This document shows, piece by piece, positions 8,170 through 17,072 of a DNA stretch of 46,853 nucleotides. The DNA is taken from NCBI GenBank assembly GCA_964450725.1, contig CAYVGO010000011.1:1-46853 (forward strand), written 5' to 3'. The stretch comes from CAYVGO01 sp964450725. Its GTDB lineage: Bacteria > Bacteroidota > Bacteroidia > Bacteroidales > UBA932. The translations under genes and the position numbers were made by a program. The notes beneath the pieces were generated by a model. It worked only from the letters and a program-made list of their open reading frames with translations. It ran no database searches and was not told the origin of the DNA. Position 1 is the first letter of the stretch. Every line of letters begins with the position of its first letter.

Positions 8170-8838
8170 ATGACAAATAAATCATCTCTATATTTAAAAA
8201 TGCTGATAACGCTATCTTTGATTACATTTATCTCTACAGCGTTATTGGTTGGTGTTGACAGACTCACATATAACACTATAGCAGAGGTAAATCTAAAAAA
8301 AGAAATTACGGCATTACAAGAAGTTTTACCGAAGTTTGATTCTAATCCAATGGATAATAAAATAAAAGTAAGTGTTGATAATGATACACTTATTTTGTAT
8401 CCTGTTTATTTACAAAGTAATTTAGTTGGTGTTGCCGTGAAAACATTTACCAAAGCAGGATTTGGTGGTAGAATTGAGATTATGGTGGGTTTTACGGCTG
8501 AGGGTACGATTTATAATACATCAGTTATTTCTCATAAAGAAACTCCCGGATTGGGTGATAAAATTGATCAGAAAAAACATAAGTTTAGTACAGTGTTTAA
8601 TGGAATCAACCCCAAATATCGTAATAGTTCAGCGAATAATAAAAATGATGAAGACTTTGCCGTAAGTGGTGCTACAGTCGGAAAACAAGAGGGATTGGAA
8701 AAAATAACGTTGAAAAAAGATGGCGGAGATATTGATGCAATTACAGCCTCTACGATCAGTTCTCGGGCATTTTGTGATGCTGTACAACGAGCCTACCTCT
8801 GTTTTATGAGTGAAAAAAATAAATTTAATAAAATCTGA
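8170..8838 (+). CDS. rnfG: Rnf complex subunit G (FMN-binding)
   Basis: The 222-residue protein has one N-terminal membrane anchor (about residues 12-28) and an FMN-binding domain exposed outside the membrane. The flavin attachment region reads DAITASTISSRAF, where Thr195 occupies the position of the covalent FMN-phosphate threonine. The sequence has TAST in place of the more common SGAT form. The upstream KETPGLGDKI is the other family hallmark. RnfG passes electrons between the other membrane flavins. It is followed by rnfE after 1 nt. Confidence 0.93.
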   Translation: MTNKSSLYLKMLITLSLITFISTALLVGVDRLTYNTIAEVNLKKEITALQEVLPKFDSNPMDNKIKVSVDNDTLILYPVYLQSNLVGVAVKTFTKAGFGGRIEIMVGFTAEGTIYNTSVISHKETPGLGDKIDQKKHKFSTVFNGINPKYRNSSANNKNDEDFAVSGATVGKQEGLEKITLKKDGGDIDAITASTISSRAFCDAVQRAYLCFMSEKNKFNKI

Positions 8839-8839
8839 T

Positions 8840-9427
8840 ATGAATAAATTATCTATATTAACACGCGGTATTCTTAAAGAAAATCCTGTTTTTGTCATCA
8901 TGTTAGGAATGTGTCCTACTTTGGCAACCACTTCATCTGCACTTAATGGTTTTGGTATGGGTATGGCTACGATGTTTGTACTTGTACTTTCTAATATGGT
9001 AATTTCATCTGTAGCAAAATTGATACCCGGGAATGTCCGTATTCCCTCATATATTGTTATTATTGCAACCTTTGTAACCGTGGTGGATTTACTCATGCAA
9101 GCCTATGTTCCTGATATTCATAAAACGTTGGGTTTATTTATTCCTCTGATTGTAGTAAACTGTATTGTTTTGGGACGCGCAGAAGCTTTTGCCTCTAAAA
9201 ATAATATTGCCGATTCTGCACTTGACGGATTAGGAATGGGTATAGGATTTACACTGTCTTTAACTGTTTTAGGCGCCGTGAGGGAACTTATTGGAAACTA
9301 CTCCCTTTTTGGTTATCAGTTTATCCAACATGATGGCGTTTTGGTGTTTATATTAGCGCCCGGAGCATTTATGGCATTAGCCTATCTTATGGTATTTTTT
9401 AATATTATTAAATCTAAAAAATCGTAG
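8840..9427 (+). CDS. rnfE: Rnf complex subunit E
   Basis: The start at 8840 is chosen because it is 1 nt after the rnfG stop and gives the standard RnfE N-terminus (MNKLSILTRGILKENPVFV); the in-frame ATG at 8810 lies inside rnfG. The 195-residue protein has six membrane helices with the family patterns LGMCPTLATT, LFIPLIVVNCIVLGRAEAFA and DGLGMGIGFT. RnfE and RnfA form the paired, oppositely oriented membrane core that binds an iron-sulfur centre within the membrane. Confidence 0.94.
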   Translation: MNKLSILTRGILKENPVFVIMLGMCPTLATTSSALNGFGMGMATMFVLVLSNMVISSVAKLIPGNVRIPSYIVIIATFVTVVDLLMQAYVPDIHKTLGLFIPLIVVNCIVLGRAEAFASKNNIADSALDGLGMGIGFTLSLTVLGAVRELIGNYSLFGYQFIQHDGVLVFILAPGAFMALAYLMVFFNIIKSKKS

Positions 9428-9430
9428 TCT

Positions 9431-10009
9431 ATGGAATATATTTTAATTATTGTTGTTGCCGTATTTGCTAACAATATTTTGTTATCCCAGTTTTTGGGGG
9501 TATGTCCGTTTTTGGGAGTCTCAAGTAAGGTACCTACTTCTATAGGAATGTCCGGGGCGGTGATGTTTGTGATGACCATTGCAACCATCGTTACTTATTT
9601 GATACAATATTATGTTTTAGTACCTTTAGGAATAGAGAAGTTTATGCAGACGGTAACTTTTATTTTAGTGATTGCCGGACTTGTACAAATGGTGGAAATT
9701 ATTCTTAAAAAAATCAGTCCATCATTATATCAGTCATTGGGAATTTTTCTACCTCTAATTACGACTAATTGTGCTGTCCTGGGAGTTGCTTTATTGGCTG
9801 TACAAAAAGAATATACACTTTTACCATCAGTAGTTTTTGCAATAGCGAATTCTATAGGCTTTGGCTTAGCAATGATTGTTTTTGCCGGAATACGGGAGCA
9901 CCTCGAATTAAGTCGCGTTCCACAGCGTATGAAGGGTATTCCTATAGCCTTATTGACTGCAAGTATTTTGGCAATGGCATTTATTGGATTTACCGGAGTA
10001 GGGCAGTAA
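9431..10009 (+). CDS. rnfA: Rnf complex subunit A
   Basis: This 192-residue membrane protein matches RnfA: NNILLSQFLGVCPFLGVS near the N-terminus, LGIFLPLITTNCAVLGVAL in the middle and a GIREHLELSRVPQRMKG loop near the end. It starts 3 nt after the rnfE stop and closes the operon. It is homologous to RnfE and NqrE. With RnfD, RnfE and RnfG it makes up the membrane part of the ion pump. Confidence 0.95.
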   Translation: MEYILIIVVAVFANNILLSQFLGVCPFLGVSSKVPTSIGMSGAVMFVMTIATIVTYLIQYYVLVPLGIEKFMQTVTFILVIAGLVQMVEIILKKISPSLYQSLGIFLPLITTNCAVLGVALLAVQKEYTLLPSVVFAIANSIGFGLAMIVFAGIREHLELSRVPQRMKGIPIALLTASILAMAFIGFTGVGQ

Positions 10010-10016
10010 TCAGTAA

Positions 10017-10096
10017 GGTTAGTAATTAAGAAGGGGATGATAGATGTGATTGTCAAATACTCAGGATTATCAAACAGTAAATCATAATTACTAACC
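10017..10096. repeat. Long-range inverted repeat between rnfA and the glycosyltransferase gene
   Basis: GGTTAGTAATTA (10017-10028) and TAATTACTAACC (10085-10096) are perfect 12-bp complements separated by 56 nt. They span nearly the whole intergenic region. No T-run typical of an intrinsic terminator follows directly. It may be a small non-autonomous repeat element or a transcript stem. Confidence 0.55.
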
Positions 10097-10121
10097 AACA
10101 GTAATCACAGAATATTTACTG

Positions 10122-11444
10122 ATGAAGCGAGTTTTAATCATTACTTATTATTGGCCTCCAGCAGGGGGGTCCGGAGTTCAGCGATGGCTGAAAATGTCCA
10201 AATATTTACCGCTGTATGGCTGGAAACCGATAATTTATACACCTTCTAATCCCGAAATGCCTAACGTTGATGAAACCCTATTAGAAGATGTTTCATCAGA
10301 AATTGAGGTATTGACCTCTACAATTTGGCAACCTTATGACATCTTTCGATGGTTGTTTCGGAAGAAAAAATCTGAACGTATGGGTTCAGCCGGTTTTTCT
10401 CAGGATACTAAAACCTCTACATGGAAAACTAAACTTGCATTCTTTTTGAGAGGCAATCTGTGTGTTCCTGACCCTAAAATCTTTTGGAAAAGAAAATCTG
10501 TAAAAGTATTAGACCGTTATCTGCAATCCAAAAAGATAGACGCCATCATTTCTACCGGACCTCCACATAGCATGCACCTTATTGCTATGGAAATACATAA
10601 AAAGCATTATATTCCTTGGCTTGCAGATTTTAGAGACCCATGGACTGGAATAGATTATTATCAGGAGTTGAACCTGCTTCCTTTTATAGATAAGATATAC
10701 AAATCCCAAGAAAAAAAAGTTTTACGAACAGCCAATTGTGTAGTTGCGGTAACCGATGGTTGTAAACAAGAGTTTGAACAGATAGGAGGTAGAAAGGTTG
10801 AAGTGGTACTGAATGGTTATGACGAACAGGATTTTCCGCAAAAATCAATAGAATTACGAAAATATTTTACTCTGTGTTATAGTGGAGTTCTTTTTCCGAA
10901 ACGTAATAATTCCAAGTTTTGGCAAGTGTTGGTAGAAAAAATCAATGAAGAACCTCAATTTAAAAGCAATTTCCGATTAGAATTTGTAGGACGGGTTGAT
11001 GCTGCAGTCAAGGAAGAAATACAATCTATCGGGTTATCTGACCACACTATTTTTCATGGATATTTGTCTCACGATAAATGTATTTCCATCTTACAGTCTG
11101 CACACCACCCTTTGCTGATGTCCTCTCCGCTGTTCGGAAGCCCGATATTTTTGACCGGTAAGATATATGAATATATTGCTACCCAAAAACCGCTGATAGC
11201 CTTAGAAGCACCGGAGGGAGAAGTCTGTAATCTGATGAAAAAATACCCGATAGGTTATTTTATTGATTATGATAACAAAGAACAAATGCGACAAGTGATA
11301 GACTTGCTCTTTGATAATTACCTAAAAGGAGAATATAAACTCAACAATCCTTCTACCGTACAACCTTTTACAAGAAGAGGACAAGCCAAAGAAATTGGTG
11401 AATTGTTGAATAAAATCACTCAACATGAATATCACAAGATTTGA
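10122..11444 (+). CDS. Glycosyltransferase (GT-B fold, family 4-like)
   Basis: The 440-residue protein begins with MKRVLIITYYWPPAGGSGVQ, the glycine-rich N-terminal loop typical of a large group of Bacteroidota GT-B glycosyltransferases. The C-terminal half has the donor-binding Rossmann pattern (SGVLFPKRN, LEFVGRVDA) and TGKIYEYIATQKPLIAL, which contains the usual acidic residue of the nucleotide-sugar site. Substrate is not predictable. The last 20 nt overlap the start of a flippase gene, so both probably act in one surface polysaccharide pathway, with sugar addition on the cytoplasmic side before export. Confidence 0.85.
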   Translation: MKRVLIITYYWPPAGGSGVQRWLKMSKYLPLYGWKPIIYTPSNPEMPNVDETLLEDVSSEIEVLTSTIWQPYDIFRWLFRKKKSERMGSAGFSQDTKTSTWKTKLAFFLRGNLCVPDPKIFWKRKSVKVLDRYLQSKKIDAIISTGPPHSMHLIAMEIHKKHYIPWLADFRDPWTGIDYYQELNLLPFIDKIYKSQEKKVLRTANCVVAVTDGCKQEFEQIGGRKVEVVLNGYDEQDFPQKSIELRKYFTLCYSGVLFPKRNNSKFWQVLVEKINEEPQFKSNFRLEFVGRVDAAVKEEIQSIGLSDHTIFHGYLSHDKCISILQSAHHPLLMSSPLFGSPIFLTGKIYEYIATQKPLIALEAPEGEVCNLMKKYPIGYFIDYDNKEQMRQVIDLLFDNYLKGEYKLNNPSTVQPFTRRGQAKEIGELLNKITQHEYHKI

Positions 11445-12801
11445 TGCGGCGTGGAATTTCTTTGCTACTCTCTTCAGAATCGGATCTACAGTCATTGTTT
11501 TACCCCTTGTTTTACGTTATCTCTCAAAAGAAGACTATGGAATGTGGACAATATTTATTACCTACGGGTCATTATTGTTAATCATAGACTTCGGATTTGC
11601 CAATAGTTTTACACGTAATATTACCTACATTTTCAGTGGTGTTCAGGAATTATCCAAAACCGGTTACGTAAAGGCCTCAGAAGAAAAATCAATCAACTAT
11701 AACTTGTTAAAAGGAGTTATTTTGGCAATGCGTAGTTACTACCGTTATGCCGCTTTCTTCTATTTCGTCATTTTGTCTATAGCCACACTTCACATTCACT
11801 ATCTGCTGAAAACTCAGTATCTTCATCAAGATGCAACCCTTATTTATATAGCATGGATAGGATATGTTTTCTTGTCGGCATATCAAATGTACACCTTTTA
11901 TTACGATGCTTTGTTGATGGGGAGAGGATTAGTCAAGCGACATAAACAAATTACTATAATTTCTCAATTGATTTATATTCTCTCTATTGCCATTTGTGTG
12001 GTCAACCATTTAGGATTACTCTCTATGGTGATAGGTTTAATACTTTCCGTACCTGTTAACCGTTATCTGTGTTATAAAATATTTTACAACCCCTCTTTAA
12101 TACAGAACTTACAACAAGCAAAAGCCGATAATAAAAAAGAAATCATCAAACTTTTTTCATCAAATTCTATCAAGTTAGGACTTTCCTCCGTTGCCGGATA
12201 TATCATCTTGAAAGGGTCTGTACTTATCAGTTCACAGTTTCTTCCTTTAACTGTTATAGCCTCTTATGGATTAACAAGGCAAATCATTGACGTTGTGATG
12301 GCTATTGCCGGAGTTTGGTTTGTAACATATTATCCTCGCATGAATTACTTTAGGGTTAATAATGATAATGAGGGTGTCAAGCGATTGTATATCAAAAGCA
12401 TGTTGTTTTATTATCTTATGTCTTTTGCCGGCATGGCTGTACTGATTGGTTGCGGAAGTTGGGTGCTGACTTTAGTGAAAAGTAATACGATGTTATTACC
12501 TCTTTTGCCGTTATTGACTTTGGCACTCTCACTGTTTTTAATCAATCATCACTCTTTTGCATCGAACTTATTGCTGGTAGATAATCAAGTTCCTTTCTGG
12601 AAATCATCTATTGTGTTGTCTTTCGTTTCCCTTATTTTACTATATATATTCCTACATTACAACTTAGGGTTATGGGGATTAATTCTGTCTATTGCTCTTC
12701 CTCAACTGTGTTACCCCAACTGGAAATGGGTGTATGAAATACAAAAAATCTACAGATTTACCTTCAAAGACATCAAAAAAGTGGTTGCCAGCATAAGGTA
12801 A
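11425..12801 (+). CDS. Polysaccharide flippase (Wzx/MATE-like)
   Basis: This 458-residue protein is almost entirely hydrophobic, with roughly 12-14 membrane helices. It opens with the family-typical AAWNFFATLFRIGSTVIVLP followed by LVLRYLSKEDYGMWT, as in polysaccharide biosynthesis (Wzx-type) exporters. These proteins flip lipid-linked oligosaccharides across the inner membrane. It overlaps the glycosyltransferase gene by 20 nt and so is translationally coupled. No polymerase or further sugar genes follow; an intergenic repeat region begins instead. Confidence 0.82.
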   Translation: MNITRFDAAWNFFATLFRIGSTVIVLPLVLRYLSKEDYGMWTIFITYGSLLLIIDFGFANSFTRNITYIFSGVQELSKTGYVKASEEKSINYNLLKGVILAMRSYYRYAAFFYFVILSIATLHIHYLLKTQYLHQDATLIYIAWIGYVFLSAYQMYTFYYDALLMGRGLVKRHKQITIISQLIYILSIAICVVNHLGLLSMVIGLILSVPVNRYLCYKIFYNPSLIQNLQQAKADNKKEIIKLFSSNSIKLGLSSVAGYIILKGSVLISSQFLPLTVIASYGLTRQIIDVVMAIAGVWFVTYYPRMNYFRVNNDNEGVKRLYIKSMLFYYLMSFAGMAVLIGCGSWVLTLVKSNTMLLPLLPLLTLALSLFLINHHSFASNLLLVDNQVPFWKSSIVLSFVSLILLYIFLHYNLGLWGLILSIALPQLCYPNWKWVYEIQKIYRFTFKDIKKVVASIR

Positions 12802-12875
12802 TGAGTGAAAACATTCATTTGTCGGTACATTTATTTTGATACAGAGTCATTAGCATCTCACCTTACAAAAAAAAG

Positions 12876-12905
12876 TTGTCGTAAGTATGGGCGAGGCTAA
12901 CTTTG
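12876..12905 (+). promoter_or_regulatory. Orphan Bacteroidota-type promoter
   Basis: TTG (12876-12878), 19 nt, then TAACTTTG (12898-12905) is a full-consensus promoter with no gene of recognisable length behind it before the N gap at 13000. Only a 12-codon frame begins at 12908. It may drive a small RNA or a gene lost in the gap. The segment TTGTCGTAAG recurs at 13246-13255 ahead of uvrA. Confidence 0.45.
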
Positions 12906-12999
12906 TATGTCTAAAAAGAACATCCCTCAACATGCTGAAATATAATGTATTAAGTAAAAAAAGAATCTTATGAACGCCTTGACGTAAATTTTTCAACGG

Positions 13000-13099
13000 N
13001 NNNNNNNNNNNNNNNNNNNNNNNNNNNNNNNNNNNNNNNNNNNNNNNNNNNNNNNNNNNNNNNNNNNNNNNNNNNNNNNNNNNNNNNNNNNNNNNNNNN
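13000..13099. other. Assembly gap (100 N)
   Basis: A run of exactly 100 N marks a gap of unknown true size. It is immediately followed by an inverted repeat and preceded by a partly similar TAAATTT-containing stretch, so repeats probably broke the assembly. Confidence 0.95.
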
Positions 13100-13100
13100 T

Positions 13101-13168
13101 AAATTTCCGACGGGTCGCAGATAAATTTCCGACCTGAGAGAAATTTATCTGCGACCCGTCGGAAATTT
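13101..13168. repeat. 29-bp perfect inverted repeat (hairpin element)
   Basis: Positions 13101-13129 and 13140-13168 are perfect reverse complements over 29 bp with a 10-nt loop. Inside, TAAATTTCCGAC occurs twice (13100-13111 and 13122-13133). The arm contains a GC-rich core (GGGTCGCAGA) unlike the AT-rich surroundings. It abuts the N gap, so further copies may be hidden. REP-like element, MITE remnant or strong terminator of the upstream operon are all possible. Confidence 0.8.
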
Positions 13169-13288
13169 GACTCAAGAAATTTCGCCTGAAAATTCGCACA
13201 AACCATTTTTAGATTTATTCTGGTTCCCTTCTATATTTAAAAGTTTTGTCGTAAGATTTTCTCTGTTTCATACCTTCACTTAATTCAT

Positions 13289-13296
13289 TACTTTTG
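13289..13296 (+). promoter_or_regulatory. -7 promoter element of uvrA
   Basis: TACTTTTG matches TAnnTTTG 22 nt before the uvrA ATG at 13318, with TTC instead of TTG at the expected -33 spacing (13267-13269). It overlaps the alternative TTG start at 13294, which therefore cannot be in the transcript. Confidence 0.5.
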
Positions 13297-13317
13297 TATT
13301 TTAATTCAATCTTGTTT

Positions 13318-16113
13318 ATGAGTTCTCAATATATCTCTATTCGCGGGGCACGTGTACATAATCTTAAAAACCTTAACGTTGATTTTCCTAATAACGAACT
13401 TATTGCAGTAACGGGCTTGTCAGGCTCAGGAAAATCAACCCTTGTTTTCGATACCCTTTTTGCGGAAGGACAAAGACGCTATGTCGAAAGTTTGTCATCC
13501 TATGCCCGGCAATTTTTGGGACGGATGAGTAAGCCTGAAGTTGATAGCATTTCCGGTATTCCTCCTGCTATTGCCATAGAACAAAAAGTAAATTCGCGTA
13601 ATCCGCGCTCAACAGTCGGTACGTCCACCGAAATTTATGATTACCTGAAACTACTTTTTGCCCGTACTGGACATACCATATCTCCAAAAACAGGTAAAGA
13701 AATCAGAATATTTACTGTAACAGATGTTGTAAATCATGCTTTAGAACACTTTGACCAACAGCAAATCACCATATTAACCCCTATACCAACAGGGAAATCC
13801 TTAGAAGAAGAGAGTGTCAAGTGGGTAGCACAAGGATTTTCAAGAGTGGCATTACGCGACGACCATACGCTACAAATTCTCCGGATTGAAGAGGTACTGC
13901 AAACGGAGACATGGCGAGAAAAACTAAAGACGGCAACAGAATTATACTTGGTGGTGGACAGGTTAGCGGTGAAAAAAGATGATGATGAACTGAGACAAAG
14001 ACTTGCAGACTCTTTGCAAACAGCATACAATCAAAGCGGAGGATATTGTCAGATTTATGATAATACAAACTTATACCCTTTTTCTGCTCATTTTGAAGAG
14101 GATGGTATATCTTTTCAACCTTTAACTCCTCATCTTTTCAGTTTTAATAATCCTTTAGGAAGTTGTCCCAATTGTGACGGATTCGGCATGGTCTTAGGCA
14201 TTGACCCCGACTTGGTGATTCCTAATCCTTCATTAACTATTTACGAAGACGCTATTGCATGCTGGAAAGGTCAGACCATGAAGTTTTATAAGGAGGAGTT
14301 GATTGATATGGCTAAAACCATAGAGATACCTATTCATAAACCTTATATTGAATTTACTGAAGAGCAGCGTCTGAGATTGTGGAACGGTTACGGAAACTAC
14401 AGAGGGATTCACGGATTTTTTACCATGTTAGAAACCCAAAAGTCTAAAATGCAATCCATGATTTTGCTGGCACGTTACAGAGGAAAAACCATTTGCCCTG
14501 TCTGTAACGGACAAAGACTGAGACAAGAAGCATTGTGTGTAAAGGTAGGTGGGAAAAATATCGCAGAACTTTGTAGCATGCCCATAGAAACGTTGTACAA
14601 CTTTTTTCAGCATCTCTCACTCTCGGCTTATGAACAGCAACTTGCCGGAAGAGCATTGACCGAAATAAGATTACGGCTACAGTATTTGTTAGACGTAGGA
14701 TTGCCATACTTAACACTAAACCGGTTATCTAATACTTTGTCGGGAGGAGAAAGTCAGCGCATTAATCTGGCAACCATCTTAGGAAGTAACCTTGAAGGGT
14801 CATTATATATTCTCGACGAACCAAGCATAGGATTACATCCTCGCGATACACAACGGTTGATAAAAGTACTGAAAGCCTTGCGTGATTTGGGAAATACTGT
14901 TGTGGTTGTAGAGCATGAAGAAAGTATCATCAGGGCGGCCGATAGAATTATAGATATTGGACCTTTAGCCGGAGAGCAGGGTGGAGAGGTAGTATTTGCC
15001 GGTAAAATCGAAGAGTACAGCGAAGAAAAATACCCCAATACATTAACCTTACCTTATTTGTTAGGTAAACAGTCAATAGAGTTACCACCCAAGCGGAGAA
15101 CATCTAATCTTGAGATAACATTGACAGGGGCAAGAATCAATAATCTTAAAAATATTACCGTCAGTTTTCCGCTCGGAATCATGACTGCGGTTACAGGAGT
15201 CAGCGGGTCTGGTAAGTCTTCTTTGGTTAAAGAGATACTTTATCCGGCGTTGTGTCGTCATTTTAATATTTCTGTACAACGTACATCAAAGTTTGATAAA
15301 TTGACCGGAGACTTGTCTGAGATACAGCATGTAGAAATGGTTGACCAAAACCCTATCGGAAAATCTTCACGTTCTAACCCTGTTACTTATATCAAGGCTT
15401 ACGACGAAATACGCAAACTCTATTCAGAGCAACCTTATGCTAAACGTAACCATTACGGACATTCTCACTTTTCTTTCAATATTGACGGCGGACGCTGTGA
15501 TGAATGTCAGGGAGAAGGTACGGTAAGGATAGATATGCAGTTTATGGCAGATGTTGTACTGACGTGTGAAAGTTGCGGCGGACAGCGTTTCAAAAAAGAT
15601 ATTTTGGAAGTAAAATACAAAGGGTTGAATATTGCCGATGTACTCAACCTGTCGGTCAATCAAGCCATCACCTTCTTTAAAGGACAGAAAGAGAGTGCGG
15701 CAACAAAAGTCGCCGAGCGGCTGCAACCTTTACAAGATGTAGGTTTGGGTTATATTAAATTAGGACAAAATACCAATACCCTTAGTGGCGGAGAGAGTCA
15801 ACGGGTAAAGTTAGCCTATTTTCTTACCAAAGAAAACCGACAACACCACACGTTGTTTATTTTTGATGAACCTACCACAGGACTTCACTTTCACGACATC
15901 AAAAAACTCTTACAGTCATTTAATGCTTTAATCAACAACAATAATACAGTCATTGTTATAGAACACAATGTTGATGTCATTCGTTCTGCCGATTATGTCA
16001 TTGACTTGGGAAAAGAGGGTGGCGACAGCGGCGGAAATGTAGTATTTAAAGGGACACCCGAAGACTTAAAACAGTGTAAAGACAGTTATACCGGACAGTA
16101 TCTGACAACTTAG
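13318..16113 (+). CDS. uvrA: Excinuclease ABC subunit UvrA
   Basis: The 931-residue protein is the damage-sensing ATPase of nucleotide excision repair. It carries two ABC ATPase modules: Walker A GLSGSGKST at 33-41 and GVSGSGKSS at about 627, each with a signature LSGGESQR and a DEPSIGLHPRD or DEPTTGLHFHD Walker B region. Zinc-binding cysteine pairs are visible as CPNCDGFG and CPVCNGQR in the first half, and CDECQGEG and CESCGGQRF in the second. The ATG at 13318 is preferred to the in-frame TTG at 13294, because the protein then begins MSSQYISIRGARVHNLKN as usual and the promoter overlaps the TTG. Confidence 0.96.
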   Translation: MSSQYISIRGARVHNLKNLNVDFPNNELIAVTGLSGSGKSTLVFDTLFAEGQRRYVESLSSYARQFLGRMSKPEVDSISGIPPAIAIEQKVNSRNPRSTVGTSTEIYDYLKLLFARTGHTISPKTGKEIRIFTVTDVVNHALEHFDQQQITILTPIPTGKSLEEESVKWVAQGFSRVALRDDHTLQILRIEEVLQTETWREKLKTATELYLVVDRLAVKKDDDELRQRLADSLQTAYNQSGGYCQIYDNTNLYPFSAHFEEDGISFQPLTPHLFSFNNPLGSCPNCDGFGMVLGIDPDLVIPNPSLTIYEDAIACWKGQTMKFYKEELIDMAKTIEIPIHKPYIEFTEEQRLRLWNGYGNYRGIHGFFTMLETQKSKMQSMILLARYRGKTICPVCNGQRLRQEALCVKVGGKNIAELCSMPIETLYNFFQHLSLSAYEQQLAGRALTEIRLRLQYLLDVGLPYLTLNRLSNTLSGGESQRINLATILGSNLEGSLYILDEPSIGLHPRDTQRLIKVLKALRDLGNTVVVVEHEESIIRAADRIIDIGPLAGEQGGEVVFAGKIEEYSEEKYPNTLTLPYLLGKQSIELPPKRRTSNLEITLTGARINNLKNITVSFPLGIMTAVTGVSGSGKSSLVKEILYPALCRHFNISVQRTSKFDKLTGDLSEIQHVEMVDQNPIGKSSRSNPVTYIKAYDEIRKLYSEQPYAKRNHYGHSHFSFNIDGGRCDECQGEGTVRIDMQFMADVVLTCESCGGQRFKKDILEVKYKGLNIADVLNLSVNQAITFFKGQKESAATKVAERLQPLQDVGLGYIKLGQNTNTLSGGESQRVKLAYFLTKENRQHHTLFIFDEPTTGLHFHDIKKLLQSFNALINNNNTVIVIEHNVDVIRSADYVIDLGKEGGDSGGNVVFKGTPEDLKQCKDSYTGQYLTT

Positions 16114-16202
16114 CACTCATTGCAGCAAAGAAGTACTCATGACTACCTTCCTCGCTTCGGCTTTTTTGAACATTCAATTGGGCTGTGTTATTCTTGAAAA
16201 TT

Positions 16203-16237
16203 AAAAAAGGTTGTTCTAAATCTTGAACAACCTTTTT
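16203..16237. terminator. Bidirectional terminator between uvrA and bamD
   Basis: A 13-bp stem (16204-16216 with 16225-16237) with an 8-nt loop is flanked by A-rich sequence on the left and T-rich sequence on the right. It can therefore end both the plus-strand uvrA and the convergent minus-strand bamD operon, whose last stop is at 16260. Confidence 0.85.
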
Positions 16238-16259
16238 ATTTTAAGCAGGTGAAAATTAT

Positions 16260-17069
16260 TTAGTCTAAGTTTTCCATTTTTTTCAGCATTGCTGTGGCTT
16301 TGTCAAAAAGCCGTTTTGACTCTTTTAGATATTTGGTTGACGGATATTCACTGATTAAATTAAGATATTCATCAACAGCAGATTGATAACGCTCCCGCTT
16401 TTTATCCAAAATACTCATTTCTGCTAACTTAAAGGATGAAAGTAAAGAGTAATACAGTTGTTCTTCTCTGTATTTACTGTCCGGAAAATCTTTCAAGCAA
16501 TTCTTAAAAGTGATAAACGCCGCTCTGTATTCTCCAATTCGATAATACAATTGGGCAGACTTATGGGATTTTTTTGCAAGATGTGCAGATAATTCTGCAA
16601 GAAAATCTCTACATTCTTGTGTTTTTGGATTGTTAGGATATTTATAGATATATAAATTAAAAGCATCAATGGCCTTGTAGGCATACGTTTGATCTAACTC
16701 TGTACGAGGAACCATATTGTAACTACATCTCCCTGACCGAAAATCAGCGGTTTCTGTAAAAATACTACGTGAAAAATTTTGACTGAATGTAGTGTAATAA
16801 TGCTCTGCTGAAACGTAATCTTTTTGTGCATAAAAACATTCGGCAATATAATACTGAATGCTGTCGTCTTGCGGAGTATTACGATAGAAGGCTATCACGC
16901 TTTCAAACAATGCCGCCGATTGTTCATATTTTTTATTATCATAGTAGCGATAGGCTTCTTTGTAACGTCTGGCATAATCATTACTCTTCAATAATTTTTC
17001 AAACTCTGTTGCACACGATGACAATAGTATTACACAAAGAATAGATAAGTAAATAAGTAATCTTTTCAT
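16260..17069 (-). CDS. bamD: Outer membrane protein assembly factor BamD (lipoprotein)
   Basis: The 269-residue lipoprotein has a signal peptide with lipobox LLSSC (lipidated Cys19), then a series of TPR-like helical repeats such as YKEAYRYYDNKKYEQSAALF and DSIQYYIAECFYAQKDYVSA. These match BamD/YfiO. BamD is attached to the inner face of the outer membrane and, with BamA, inserts beta-barrel proteins. It is the last gene of a six-gene minus-strand cluster, 3 nt after an FKBP-type lipoprotein gene, and ends at a bidirectional terminator. Confidence 0.9.
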   Translation of the reverse strand: MKRLLIYLSILCVILLSSCATEFEKLLKSNDYARRYKEAYRYYDNKKYEQSAALFESVIAFYRNTPQDDSIQYYIAECFYAQKDYVSAEHYYTTFSQNFSRSIFTETADFRSGRCSYNMVPRTELDQTYAYKAIDAFNLYIYKYPNNPKTQECRDFLAELSAHLAKKSHKSAQLYYRIGEYRAAFITFKNCLKDFPDSKYREEQLYYSLLSSFKLAEMSILDKKRERYQSAVDEYLNLISEYPSTKYLKESKRLFDKATAMLKKMENLD

Positions 17070-17072
17070 AAA

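Noticed and set aside
8629..9096. A 155-codon minus-strand frame across rnfG and rnfE
   Set aside because: It lies antisense to two clear rnf genes, and its sequence mirrors their codons.
12850..13206. Minus-strand frames running through the N gap and the 29-bp inverted repeat
   Set aside because: They are open only because the gap is unread and the palindrome lacks stops; no domain or credible start exists.
13294..13317. Upstream TTG start for uvrA
   Set aside because: It lies inside the predicted -7 promoter element and adds eight residues not typical of the family.
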